Below are positions 35,801-42,605 of a DNA stretch of 64,000 bases, piece after piece. Numbering within the stretch: the first letter of the stretch is position 1; each line of letters opens with the position of its first letter. Below the pieces are notes generated by a model that worked only from the letters and a program-made list of their open reading frames with translations, was not told the DNA's origin and searched no databases. This stretch comes from Symbiodinium natans. Taxonomy: Eukaryota > Sar > Dinophyceae > Suessiales > Symbiodiniaceae. A program made the position numbers and the translations under genes. The stretch covers positions 252,001 to 316,000 of the forward strand of contig CAJNDS010002470.1 of NCBI GenBank assembly GCA_905221605.1, read 5' to 3'.

Positions 35801-38800
35801 TGACGCTCCAATAATCCTGAGCCTATCAGAACCTACGGTCTGCAGGATCTTCGCGTCAGTGCGTCGAACTTTGCTGCATCGTCGCCGGAGATCCGGTGTT
35901 TCACACGCCAAGGCACGGCGGGGCCTGTGGATTCTAGATTGAGCAGTGCCAAAATCAATGTTACCCCAATCCGGTTTGACATGTGTCTTGAGGATGCTCA
36001 ACCGCAGGTCTTTTTACGCCAATCCGGTTTGACATGTGTCTAACCCAAGTGCTGTTTCCCCCCTGTGCCAAAAGCAATGTTGCCCCAATCGGGTTTGACA
36101 TGTGTCTCGGGGATGCCCAACCAAAGGTCTTCTTACCCCAATCCGGTTTGACATGTGTCTAACCCAAGTTCTGTTCCCCCGCTGTGCCAAAAGCAATGTT
36201 ACCCCAATCCGGTTTGACATCCCTGCTCTCCTTGTCTAGCCAGTTGACTCAATAGCTGCGTCTTGCTTGTGTGGCAATCCATCGAAGGTGACCGGAAGTA
36301 GGTGGGCACTTCCGTCTGGCAGGGCCGCAGCCGCGCCTGCCCCGATCTCACCACGCGCTGCTGGGCGAAGCGAGCCGTGGGAAGGAGATGGTCAGACGAT
36401 GAAAGGGAACCCTACAAACCCAAAGATAATGTCCTAGAAGGTGGCTCGTCCGGGGCTTTAAAAAAAGGCTTGAGAGTTCCTCGTTGTGCAGTGGCAGACG
36501 CAAGCCCGGGTCTGCAAAAGGCTACTCATCCATCCTGCCGAGCCCGAGTGTCGCTTCCGTGTCATATGTTTTGTTGCATATGCAAAGAGATCTTCTTCGT
36601 AGCTGCCAAATATTGTCGCCAGGTCTTCCGCCAGACGCTTTCCAGAAAATGATGATAATTTTGAGACGATCCATGGAATGAATTGCAATAGCTCCTGCCA
36701 GGAGCGAGATCCCAAGCGAGACTTCTTGGAGGCTATAGGGCAGCCACAAACACCCTTGAGAATGAGTCCGATGTGGAGATTGTGTTTGCCGAACAGTTGG
36801 TTGAGGTCAACAGACCCGATCGATTCTACCGCTGCCGCCACATTTGTGAACTACCGTCACCTCAAACCCTGAACCCTTAACCTAGTCTCCAAACCCCGAA
36901 GCTCTTACCACCTAGCCCCGTGATCCAAATAATACATGGAGGTTCATGGTACTTCTTAACCGAAACAGTACTTGTAACCCAATTTTCCACCATATTTGGG
37001 CACCTTAGGGGCTTACAAGGGGGTTGTAAGTACAGTTATAATTTCATTGGCTTAAAAAGTACCACGAACCTCGAAGTACTTGCTGTGGAGGCCATGCTCT
37101 TTGCATACGAAGCCCTGCTCTTCGGCTGTCAAAAGCAAGGCCTGCTTCATGAAGAGAGTTTGTGTTCTGCGGGGGTGGGGGGTGGGGCGCAAGTATGAGG
37201 GCATTTTGCTGAGGTTTTGGGAATCTCCAGGCTTCGGATGTAGAATCTGGGTATCATCCGCCGCCCTTTTTGCACTCACGAACATGCACCGTAAGTCTGC
37301 ATCACGAGGGCACTGTCGAACCCGGGCGGGCTGGCTTCAGTCGCCAGTCAGAGATCCATGATGCCCACAATGTAAGAGATGAAGAGGGTACCAAAGAAGG
37401 TAAGCATCATGAAACCCGAAACCCTGAACCCTAAACACCGGCCGGACCCGCCAAACACTTTCCAACACCTGCAGGAAGCACCCCTCCGGCTGCGCAGCGG
37501 GGGGCGGCATTTGCCGTGACCATGCTTCCGTGCCCTGGTGAAATGTCTCAAAACTCCCAAAATCCTCCCAAAGGGGAGGCAGAAAGAAAGAAATGCTTGT
37601 CGAAGCCCCTGGAATCTGAGGCTTGGAGGCTTAGGGATTTTGCAGCGGTAGTTCTGCGGCTGAGGCGTGTCGGCTTGGCCACTCCTGGAATTGGGGGATG
37701 TGTTTTCCGTTGACGGTGCCGGGATGGGTTTTGTGCTGGAGTCGAAGATGAGGTCCCTGGGCACAGCTCCGCAGCTTCTGCGATCGGGTCTGCGACTGGT
37801 GGGCAAATTGGCCGAGGTGCTTTGATGGTGAACCGACCCAAGCCCCGAATCTCCAGGGCCCTAAGCATGCTGTTACATTGTATATATATATATATATAGA
37901 TATTATGTAGACATATAAATATGTATTATGTGTATATTCTTGCGTTATACATGACATGATTGTATGAATTGATTCCTGAAGTGTTGCTAGTATTTTCAAC
38001 ATAGTACCCGGCAGTGCCCTTGTTGCTCCCGCGTGGTGGTCACTCGGTTGACTTGGAGGGAGCTGGAGGTTTAGGGTTTAGGGTTTAGGGTTTGGGGTTT
38101 AGGGTTTAGGGTTTAGGGTTTAGGGTCTCATGTGCGCACCCACAGCTTCCCGAACTCCTGAAAGTTTGTGTTCAAGGCCGCTGACTTGTTGCATGTGTTT
38201 AGGTTTGTCTCCCCAGGAAGCAGCCCCGGATCTTCTTCGTCTTCTCCTCGAGCGGCCGGAGGTCAAGGATCACGTGCAGAAGCGCCAAGGCGAAATGGAT
38301 CATTTCATCGTATGTCCGGCTGTGCGTGAGGTTTCAGTCGGTATTCATCTCTGATTGAGCTGCCCTTCTTGAGACGCTGTCGCTGCGAAAAGCGAAATTC
38401 GGGCGCCCTTAGAGCCTTAGAGATACCTCTTCCCAAAGGCTTTCGAAAAAGGTTCTCCAAAAAAAGGGGCCCAATTTGAGAATCCTCCAATAGCCTCGCC
38501 ATCGAGGTGGCCCAAATGCGTTCTGTCACGACTAGTGCTTGATACGCAGAGGTTTGGAAATCTTCCCGATACGAATTGCAGCTTTGCTGAGCACCGACAT
38601 CAACAGCAGCAAAGCTGCCGTGTGCTCTGTTTCCCCATGCGTCTGCGCACACAGCTTGCTTCTGCTTAGGATGTTGCTGCTGGGCAGCAGCTCTCCCAAC
38701 ACGACCATGCGCAACGAGGCCACTGCATTCATGGTGAGGCATCCACAATCACTTTGATAGTGCTTCCTCGCAGTACTGTAGGTTTGTCAAGGTGCTTGCA

Positions 38801-39572
38801 GCTTGTGCACCATCCACAGTATAGACCTTTCGAAGCCTAAACCCTAAACCCTAAACCCTAAACCCGGTTTCCCCTTGTCTGTTTGGGTTGGCGTTTTTTT
38901 TTTTTTTTAGGGCACTTTGCTGTCCCACCCCAAAATGCTTTTCCGAGGCTTTGAAGATCCAGAAGCTGCTGAGTTGATGTTGGGCCAGGGCCTCAGAAGC
39001 CTTCCAGGATGGGCGCTATGAGGCCCTAAAATCCCCCCATAAGGAACCCTTAATAAAGGGCCTTTTAAGGCACCTATAGGGTATCATAGCCCATCCAGGT
39101 TCCTAGAGCAGCTAGAGTAGCTGCAAGAAAGCAAGTCAGTGGCGCCTGTGAGCCCTTGAGCCTTCGAAACCCGAAGCCTTTGTCGAGGATATCCCAAAGT
39201 TGAGCCGCCCTGAACCACTGGGCCAAGATCGACACGATGGAGGCGACGCCGGGAAAAAATTGGAGGTTCGCTTGCTCACTACTTCTCGTGTCTTTCCCTC
39301 CTTGTCTGGGGGGGTGTCTTCTTGGCAATGGGCACCATGTCTCCAGAGCAGGCTCATGAGGGGCAGACTAGCTCGGTGTTGCTCGTGAGGGTGCAGACTA
39401 CGAAAGCTAGGGCGAGCGCCACAACATAGTTCGAGGGTCTCGATAATCCTACCAATATAAAACTTCTTCCATTCTTTGCCTTGTGAATTGCCGAGGCAGC
39501 CGCAGGCACTGGGCATGTGCTTCGACGCAGCTCCTGCAAGGCCAGCATGTGGCTTGTTCGCTGCGGTTCTCG
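11081..39572 (+). CDS. Importin-beta type karyopherin with HEAT exons
   Basis: This is the proposed gene-level span. The N-terminus is best supported: ATG 11081-11146 ([18 protein letters not shown]), 12178-12245 ([20 protein letters not shown]), 12910-13003 ([18 protein letters not shown]) and 13293 to about 13345 ([11 protein letters not shown]). These join at matching phase and reproduce the importin-beta N-terminal pattern (helical repeat, R-x-AAE-x-x-L, NPA, then RQLAAxLLKN). Helical HEAT-like exons follow at many places to 39572. Importin-beta proteins carry cargo through nuclear pores and bind Ran with this N-terminal domain. Inference: one gene of about 28 kb with over 30 exons. The middle and 3' exons could belong to one or more other helical-repeat genes, because links between about 13.3 and 27 kb were not all phase-checked. 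Confidence 0.55.
11204..11460 (+). CDS. Alternative exon pair around a foldback element
   Basis: A frame beginning after TTTAG at 11203 ([17 protein letters not shown], later [14 protein letters not shown]) ends at CAG 11317, exactly where a family A foldback begins. After that element (from 11402) the frame continues at the same phase ([17 protein letters not shown], stop). It is also phase-compatible with exon 1, but including it would interrupt the karyopherin pattern. It is therefore an alternative or cryptic exon, or chance. Confidence 0.35.
11318..11401. mobile_element. Foldback element family A, copy 1
   Basis: 84 bp, starting GATGGGCTATTAGGCCTTAA and ending TAATAGCCCATCCAG, with inverted arms and a TAAAATCCCCATAATGAACC core shared with four other copies. 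It is flanked by CAG on the left and G on the right, so its borders read CAG|GA...CAG|G like a GA-AG intron. Confidence 0.9.
11876..11980. mobile_element. Foldback element family D, copy 1
   Basis: The left arm AAGGGTCCATGTACATATAT and right arm ending GGTACATGGACCCTTT form a hairpin around a GGGGCCTTGAAGGGG loop. A relative is at 25514-25627. Confidence 0.8.
11986..12072. mobile_element. Foldback-type element family B, copy 1
   Basis: It starts GGGGGTTTGCGACAATAAGG and carries the family core CCCCGAACATAGACCCCCCA and CTAGGATCC. Other copies are at 43542, 50338, 57753 and 61814. The right end has lost the usual TTTCGGAAACC arm. Confidence 0.6.
12246..12909. other. Intron with simple repeats
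   Basis: Between karyopherin exons. It contains AAGT repeats at about 12316-12355, TA repeats at 12384-12400, a CTA/TAC triplet array at 12656-12733 and AT-rich DNA to 12890. The ORFs here are artefacts of these repeats. Confidence 0.7.
13023..13250. repeat. AT-rich TATA/GTATAC microsatellite
   Basis: An alternating purine-pyrimidine, TATATAC/GTATATG-rich tract inside the intron between 13003 and 13293. No coding potential. Confidence 0.85.
13818..14420 (-). repeat. Two clean CCCTAAA arrays
   Basis: Arrays at 13818-13903 (about 12 perfect units) and 14321-14420 (about 14 units) flank a 420-bp stretch. Within that stretch is a candidate exon at about 13923-13992 ([20 protein letters not shown], then GTGAAT) followed by AT-rich DNA. 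The exon would fit the karyopherin chain, but phase was not confirmed. Confidence 0.8.
14475..14612. mobile_element. Imperfect foldback element
   Basis: ATGGTCCCTGACCTTCCC on the left and AAAGGGACCATG on the right bracket GTATATATAAGG and GGGGTTTTCAAGGGGTCCCC. It is distantly like the family C interior. Confidence 0.4.
14826..14867 (+). repeat. Poly-C tract
   Basis: About 40 consecutive C, with CCCCCCAAACAAAT(TT)GGG motifs following and a second, shorter G/C run at 14920-14945. Slippage makes all frames here open, so the ORFs are ignored. Confidence 0.95.
15990..16092. mobile_element. Foldback element family F, copy 1
   Basis: The left arm GGTTCAGGGTACTTATTATC, with inner ACTTGCAACCCAATG, pairs with CATTGGGTTATAAGTACAC-like sequence on the right (TTGCAATGGGTTAGTAAGTC). 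A related element is at 36940-37082. Confidence 0.6.
16163..16296. mobile_element. Foldback element, GGGGTACC family
   Basis: CCAAAATAGGGGTACCCCTT at the left and GGGGACCCCTATTTTCGG at the right, with CTTAAAGGG in the interior and a poly-C run inserted in the loop. It lies inside the degenerate ORF island. Confidence 0.7.
16865..16942 (-). repeat. CCCTAAA array before a HEAT-like exon
   Basis: Eleven near-perfect units end just 12 bp before the TTGCAG acceptor of the exon at 16955. Confidence 0.95.
16955..17040 (+). CDS. HEAT-like exon
   Basis: After TTGCAG the frame reads [20 protein letters not shown] and continues to DYIHSSK. It is amphipathic and helical in composition. The 3' border is uncertain because GT and GC candidates lie near 17015-17025. 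It is placed in the karyopherin by position and character only. Confidence 0.5.
17287..17347 (+). CDS. HEAT-like exon
   Basis: After TTGCAG the frame reads [20 protein letters not shown] and ends at GTGTGC. An alternative longer form runs to 17383 with a GA donor. It is of karyopherin-like helical composition. The family assignment is by context. Confidence 0.5.
17662..17875 (+). CDS. Exon pair joined across a telomere-repeat intron
   Basis: Exon 17662-17726 ([20 protein letters not shown]) follows TTGCAG and ends at CAG|GTGGGT. The intron, 17727-17813, is 87 bp of telomere-type repeat. Exon 17814-17875 ([19 protein letters not shown]) then reads at phase 0 and ends at AAG|GTAGAC. The phase match supports splicing. 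The second exon also has another open frame ([14 protein letters not shown]), so its reading is less certain. Confidence 0.55.
17876..18990. other. AT-rich stretch, no gene seen
   Basis: Low-GC DNA rich in ATAT, CATATG and GATCATA words, unlike the GC-rich surroundings. Minus-strand ORFs here are short and biased by composition. I treat it as intron. Confidence 0.6.
18994..19278 (+). CDS. Two HEAT-like exons
   Basis: Exon 18994-19065 ([20 protein letters not shown]) begins at TTTAG|G and can end at a GC donor. Exon 19209 to about 19278 ([20 protein letters not shown]) begins after ACCCAG. Both have the length and helical pattern of HEAT units. Their phases do not match each other directly, so an exon or border between them is wrong or missing. 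Confidence 0.5.
19738..20012 (+). repeat. 26-bp minisatellite
   Basis: About ten tandem units with the consensus CCCTGGAGTGCCCAACCCC followed by AGAGTCT. Units vary by single bases and one unit is shortened (about 19940-19965). Open frames on both strands ([11 protein letters not shown] and similar) are repeat artefacts. Confidence 0.95.
20305..20396 (+). CDS. HEAT-like exon
   Basis: After GTGCAG the frame reads [20 protein letters not shown], then [11 protein letters not shown], and can end at a GTACGG donor or earlier at GTGGCC or GTGGAC, all phase 0. Helical composition and position place it in the karyopherin chain. Confidence 0.5.
20748..20816 (+). CDS. HEAT-like exon
   Basis: It follows a poly-C tract and CCCAG acceptor. 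The frame [19 protein letters not shown] has the helix-turn-helix look of a HEAT unit. A GC donor at 20792 or an extension to a stop at about 20820 are alternatives. Confidence 0.5.
21121..21213 (+). CDS. HEAT-like exon
   Basis: After CCCGAG|G the frame reads [20 protein letters not shown] then ELWALWLTV and ends at GTGACT, phase 2. Very typical HEAT composition. The preceding intron ends in a CCCTAAA/CCCCAAA array (21025-21106). Confidence 0.55.
21289..21394. mobile_element. Foldback element family G
   Basis: Long near-perfect inverted arms: GACTGTTGGTTAGTAGGGAA, then TGAGGGAATGA, on the left and CATTCCCTCGTTCCCTACTA then ACTAACAG on the right, with AAAGGG in the loop. It directly abuts a telomere-type array (21234-21282). 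Confidence 0.85.
21545..21652. mobile_element. Foldback element, GGGGTACC family
   Basis: GGGGGTTGATGAAAACAGGG at the left and CCCCTATTTTGAGAAATGCC at the right, with AAGGGGCTTCTATTCTATTT inside. It lies 12 bp before the exon at 21665. Confidence 0.7.
21665..21701 (+). CDS. Short exon candidate with GC donor
   Basis: After CCAAG|G the frame reads [12 protein letters not shown] and ends at G|GCAAGC, a good GC donor. If unspliced, the frame continues as an RRM-like GRGFGFV stretch to a stop at about 21840. I think that is fortuitous, but it was not excluded. Confidence 0.4.
22980..23080 (+). CDS. HEAT-like exon
   Basis: After CTCAAG|G the frame reads [20 protein letters not shown] then [13 protein letters not shown]. 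The acidic start and helical remainder fit the neighbouring chain. The donor is unclear. Confidence 0.45.
23556..23630 (+). CDS. Exon candidate
   Basis: After TTACAG|G the frame reads [20 protein letters not shown] then QDSFE, and then meets a telomere-type array. It may end earlier at a GC donor. Unrecognised. Confidence 0.4.
24221..24316. mobile_element. Foldback element family H
   Basis: GGAAGCCCTTTTGACTTAGC on the left is mirrored by GCTAAGTCAAAAGGGCTTCC on the right. These 20-bp arms are perfect and enclose an AAGTCTACTTAG/CTTAGTAGCCCTACTT interior. Confidence 0.9.
24732..24795 (+). CDS. HEAT-like exon
   Basis: After CACACAG|G the frame reads [20 protein letters not shown] and ends at G|GTACTA, phase 1. 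Its composition matches the outer helix of importin HEAT repeats. Confidence 0.55.
25132..25228. mobile_element. Foldback element family E
   Basis: GTTCCCCCTTATACTAACAG on the left mirrors TGTCAGTATAAGGGGGAAC on the right. The interior TAGGGATTATAGTACCCC also pairs with GATAATCCCTA. Confidence 0.9.
25514..25627. mobile_element. Foldback element family D, copy 2
   Basis: TACCCTACGGGTCCATGTAC on the left pairs with GTACATGGACCCTTCGGGCA on the right. The loop holds GGGCCTTAAAGTACC and GGGCCCAAGTG, as in the copy at 11876. Confidence 0.85.
27111..30600 (+). CDS. Chain of phase-consistent HEAT-like exons
   Basis: The exons are 27111-27179 ([20 protein letters not shown]), 28678-28767 ([19 protein letters not shown] at its end), 29752-29820 ([20 protein letters not shown]), 30267-30351 or to 30380 ([20 protein letters not shown]) and 30465 to about 30600 ([20 protein letters not shown]). 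Each follows AG and most follow AG|G; the first four borders are phase 0. Donors are GT (27180, 29821), GA (28768) and GT (30352 or 30381). The chain is helical throughout, consistent with the middle of an importin-type superhelix. The large intron 27180-28677 is filled with ATT microsatellite. Confidence 0.55.
27186..27780 (+). repeat. ATT/TTA microsatellite tract
   Basis: About 600 bp of TTATTA, TATTTATT and GATTAT words with a short unique insert at 27255-27345. The long + frame here (Tyr/Ile/Leu rich) is a repeat artefact, apart from its first part, which contains the exon at 27111. Confidence 0.95.
31213..31872 (+). repeat. 53-bp minisatellite
   Basis: About twelve tandem units containing GGCCAGAAAGAGCCACCAAG, then ACCCGGGAGTACGATTTG, then TTACGGATAAGAGT. 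Units share point changes, and one unit near 31565-31615 is rearranged. Because 53 is not a multiple of 3, the frame rotates between units, which explains the repetitive ORFs on both strands. It lies between predicted exons, so probably in an intron. Confidence 0.95.
32486..35091 (+). CDS. Chain of phase-consistent HEAT-like exons
   Basis: The exons are 32486-32560 ([20 protein letters not shown]), 32798-32914 ([20 protein letters not shown]), 32943-33021 ([20 protein letters not shown]), 34018-34068 ([16 protein letters not shown]), 34119-34169 ([15 protein letters not shown]), 34484-34521 ([12 protein letters not shown]) and 35058-35091 ([11 protein letters not shown]). From 32943 on, every join has matching phase. 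Three donors are consensus (GTATCG, GTGAGTGAGG at 34522, GTGAGTG at 35092). The 33022 donor is the GA at the left end of a foldback element. Importin-like helices in the first five. The splice between 32914 and 32943 needs an alternative donor (about 32904). Confidence 0.6.
33022..33109. mobile_element. Foldback element family A, copy 2
   Basis: GATGGGCTATTGGGCCTGAA at the left and GGGTATAATCGCCCATCC at the right, with the family core. The right end reads CATCCTGGG in place of CATCCAGG, so its own acceptor is lost. Its left end is exactly the end of exon 32943-33021. Confidence 0.9.
33660..34017 (+). other. Open stretch before exon 34018
   Basis: One frame stays open from about 33668 for 170 codons (including [20 protein letters not shown]) but it runs through two better-supported exons in another frame. 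I regard it as intron that is open by chance, though the hydrophobic segment at about 33815-33875 is curious. Confidence 0.3.
35310..35372 (+). CDS. HEAT-like exon, frame ambiguous
   Basis: After TTCAG|G one frame reads [20 protein letters not shown] and ends at GTGGCT. A second frame, starting at a different acceptor (about 35281), reads [18 protein letters not shown] and would match the phase left by exon 35058-35091. I cannot decide between them. Confidence 0.4.
35945..36225. repeat. 120-bp higher-order tandem repeat
   Basis: The motif CCAATCCGGTTTGACATGTG occurs five times. Two spacer types alternate (AGGATGCTCAACC and CCCAAGTGCTGTT), so the true unit is a pair of about 120 bp present roughly 2.3 times. 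Confidence 0.9.
36940..37082. mobile_element. Foldback element family F, copy 2
   Basis: GAGGTTCATGGTACTTCTTA on the left pairs with AAAAGTACCACGAACCTCG on the right. Inner arms ACTTGTAACCC and GGGTTGTAAGTAC match copy 1 at 15990. Confidence 0.8.
38217..39572 (+). CDS. Five phase-linked helical-repeat exons
   Basis: The exons are 38217-38289 ([22 protein letters not shown] donor, phase 1), 38582-38733 ([16 protein letters not shown], then [25 protein letters not shown] donor), 38911-39007 ([20 protein letters not shown]; ends at a foldback whose first bases are GA), 39347-39384 ([18 protein letters not shown] donor) and 39506-39572 ([26 protein letters not shown] donor). All four joins keep phase. 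The acceptor of 38911 has a long T tract. The character is HEAT/armadillo-like. It is likely the 3' part of the karyopherin gene, or else another helical-repeat protein. Confidence 0.65.
38394..38583 (+). repeat. 190-bp dispersed repeat, copy 1
   Basis: About 97 percent identical by eye to 55535-55724. It begins GAAATTCGGGCGCCCTTAGA and ends GAATTGCAGCT. In this copy the terminal GCAG is the acceptor of the exon that starts at 38582. Confidence 0.9.
39008..39098. mobile_element. Foldback element family A, copy 3
   Basis: GATGGGCGCTATGAGGCCCT at the left and TATCATAGCCCATCCAG at the right. Borders are CAG|GA and CAG|G. The exon at 38911 ends exactly at its left edge. Confidence 0.9.
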
Positions 39573-40071
39573 GCGAGTCTTGAGACACAGTTCGGGCCAC
39601 TGACTGCTTTGGGATTGGGACGGCTGCGGCGGGGTCAGGGTTTTGAAAGGCTGCGGGCATTGGAGCTGATCGCGCGTTCAGGGGAAGAGGATTGTGGGGT
39701 TGAGATGCGTTGAGATGTCCTATATCCTACCCGCCAGACCGACACCCCATACCTCCTGCCCACATTTTCCCCACAAGGCCGAGATCGGCGAGCTTACGAC
39801 ACCAGAGCAAGCCGAGGAGGGGTGCGGGCCCTATTTTTTGACGATTTTCGAAAAGCTTGCGTAGGGTGCCCGGATGCAGGGTGCAATCCTTTCTTTTTGT
39901 TTTTGCTTCAGAATGGTCAGCCTGCGCATTTGTCAGTTCTGGCTCGTCTTGGCAAGGGGCATGTTCCACCCTCAACCTTCAACCCTAAACCCTAAACCCT
40001 TAACCCTTAACCCTTAAACCCTAAACCCTAGCAGCTTCAAGGATGCTTGAAGACAATGGCGAGCATCGTAG

Positions 40072-40158
40072 TGCCGCGTCGACCCGGTCGACTTCCCATG
40101 GCTGGAGGCCACCGAAGAGGACCAGGAGGCCATTGATGCAGCGATTAGGCTCCGGATG
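40072..40158 (+). CDS. Acidic exon, unknown protein
   Basis: 29 codons after CGTAG, reading CRVDPVDFPWLEATEEDQEA then IDAAIRLRM, with a GC donor at 40159. Strong protein-like composition. Phase does not match the end of exon 39572 directly, so a missing exon or a new gene is possible. Confidence 0.5.
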
Positions 40159-40199
40159 GCATCCTCTGCAGATATTTTAAAATTAAAAGTCTCTCACTC

Positions 40200-40315
40200 T
40201 CACGAACTCACACTCATGCTCAAAATCTCACTCTCACGTACTCACTCTCACGTACTCACTCTCATGTACTCACTCACTCACTCACTCTCTGTCTCTGTCT
40301 CTGTCTGTCTGCGTG
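40200..40315 (+). repeat. CTCACTCT/GTCT microsatellite
   Basis: Repeated CTCACTCTCACGTA words pass into ACTC and then GTCTCTGTCTGTCTG repeats, just after the exon at 40072-40158. Confidence 0.9.
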
Positions 40316-40926
40316 TACCGCGGGAGGGGAAATTCCTCATCATTCAAGCTCGATCTTCTGAAGTATTCCTTTCAACATGTGTCAACATAGGAGGTGATGT
40401 CTTTGCTAAATGTCACCCCAGCTGTCACCTTTTGTTCCACTCAGTCGTGCCGTGCCCATCGCAGCTTTGTGCGTGCACACTGGGGGGGGGGGGGGGGGGG
40501 GAATCCATTCCAAGCGATATCTGTAAAGCATGGGCCGGCATTGAACTCACTTGAAGTTGTATCTCTGCACATGCACATGCCGGGGAAGCATTCCTACCGA
40601 GCCATGCCAAGAGCCCTGCTAAGAAGCATGGACTTACCTTGAACAGATCACTTGAAGCAGTACGAGTCGCTTTAGGTCCTCAGTATGTCAACCTGTGCAC
40701 GGCTAGACTAACCAACAGTCAGTTCCTTTCCCCGTGCTCGCGCGTGTCTCACGCAAGCTCGCGCGAGCCTCGCGCGAACTTTTGTTTCAATATGATATTG
40801 TGAATTTCGCTGTCTCGTGTCTGAAAAGCGCGTGCACGTTGTGTTTAATTGGCAGAGTTTTGATGGTTTTCGGACCTAATATCTGTCTGCACATGACAAT
40901 AGAAATCCTCGTTTCAGAAGTTGCAG

Positions 40927-42605
40927 AGCACATGCGCACTCCGGTATTGCGACGGTGCATATGGCTCGACTTCGCGCGACGTGTCCTGACTTCAGGCTTT
41001 CCCGCGTGGCAAGGTATAGTGTCGCGACTTCGAACGTGATGGCGTGACAAAACGATACCTTTTGCATGCAAGCCAAACGCAGATCACTACGTACGAAGTC
41101 TGAGCGGGTTATGTACAGGCAAAAGGACTGGGAGAGGTGTGTGGCAGCAACTTGAAACTGACCCCCGGCCAAAGGTGACAGCCCTCCTGGCCATCTTCGC
41201 AGCCTCGGTCGATTGAAAGTTGACGAGGGGTTTGAGTTTTGGGTTGAGGTTTGAAGGGTGAGAAGGGCTGTACAGAACAGAGCTGGAGCCAGGGTCATGT
41301 GACCAGCACTGATGGAATTGGTGCTTGGCTTGCGAGTTGGGCTCGGTGCTCTGCGACGGTGTATGTGCGGGGTGAATACTCTGCACGTTGTTCGTTAGAT
41401 GCTTCTGAACTTCCGGCATCACAGCTCCAATTTCATTAAAAGGCCTTTGCTGAAGAAGTGCGGTGCTCTGGAATTGATCGCCATCGAAAGCAGGTGCCGG
41501 ACGGATCTACTATATTCAGCTCGCTTTAGTGATCTTTTGTGTCGTTGTGCGAAGCATGGCGTGTATCATCTTGTAACCACGGGTGCATGCCATGTGGCGT
41601 CTGGTGTCCGCTTCTGGCCACACAGACGACAAAAGTGAGGCAGTTGTGCTGGCTTTGAACGATTCCTGATCGGGCACGCAGTCCATGTCAATCTTGTCCT
41701 TGTCTTTAGATAGGCTCAGAGTGTTGTGGTGCTTCCTCATCGTTCTATAGGGTTGGACGCCGCAGCGCTCTCGTTCCCGCCATGGCTACTAAACAATGTT
41801 GGACGACAAGAGCAGCAGCAAGACTGCCCAGAGAAGCATTCCAACATTCGGCTAGGAACCCCCGCCCTGCCCGCACCTCAAGGTTGTGTAGAGGCATGGG
41901 CGTCAGTAGCAGTTCACGCATCAATGCTACCAAGTTTTGTCGGTCTCCACACTGTCTCCTGACACATCGGGTCCATCTGGCTCCGACGAAACATTCTACG
42001 ATGTGCAAGTCACGATGTTTGGAGCATGGTGTTTCATCGCTCTAGTTACTCGGCATCAAGCTGCCTTTCCATGCCTGCGCGAAGGCTTCGGACTTCCCTC
42101 TCCATGCATGCCATCCCTGACATTGATGTGAATCAATCTCAAGTGTCACTTATGATGCAGCAGAGACAAACAGCAGTTCTCCATTTCATGTAGAGCCGCT
42201 CAATGGTGTCGGCAGAGCCCGCTACAGCGATGAGCGACAGGCCCACAAAACTCCGGGGAAGGGCAGGTGACCATGCTTGGATTCATCTACTGTTTGCTTG
42301 AGAGCCCCCCCCCAACAAAACAAAAAACATGTATATATATATATATATATATAAAATGAAAGTAATACTCCCTATATATTACCCTTACAAAGAAGAGTAT
42401 TTTCATAGCAATTCGTTGTCAGTCATAGCCCCTGGAGGACGGTTATCCACACGCAGATGGAGGAGGTGACAGGCAAGCTGCGTGAGACCGAAAGGCAAGC
42501 CGAGGCGATCCAGGACAGGGCAGTCCTGCGCAGTGGAAATCTACGAGCAGCGACAGCAGAGCTTCAGTGCATCGCTCGAATATTGCTGTGGAGGACGCTC
42601 TCCGA
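40927..42605 (+). CDS. Candidate exons of an unrecognised gene
   Basis: Islands are 40927-41013 (EHMRTPVLRRCIWLDFARRV, ends TSGFPAWQ, donor GTATAG), 41443-41493 (PLLKKCGALELIAIES, donor GTGCCG), 41751-41882 (LDAAALSFPPWLLNNVGRQE to ALPAPQ, donor GTTGTG), about 41910-42020 (LSPDTSGPSGSDETFYDVQ) and 42456 to about 42600 (coiled-coil MEEVTGKLRETERQAEAIQD). Each is convincing alone. Links were not all phase-consistent, and the 42456 region is open in three frames. The Ser/Asp linker followed by a coiled coil is only suggestive of a scaffold or lipid-binding protein. No family is assigned. Confidence 0.45.
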
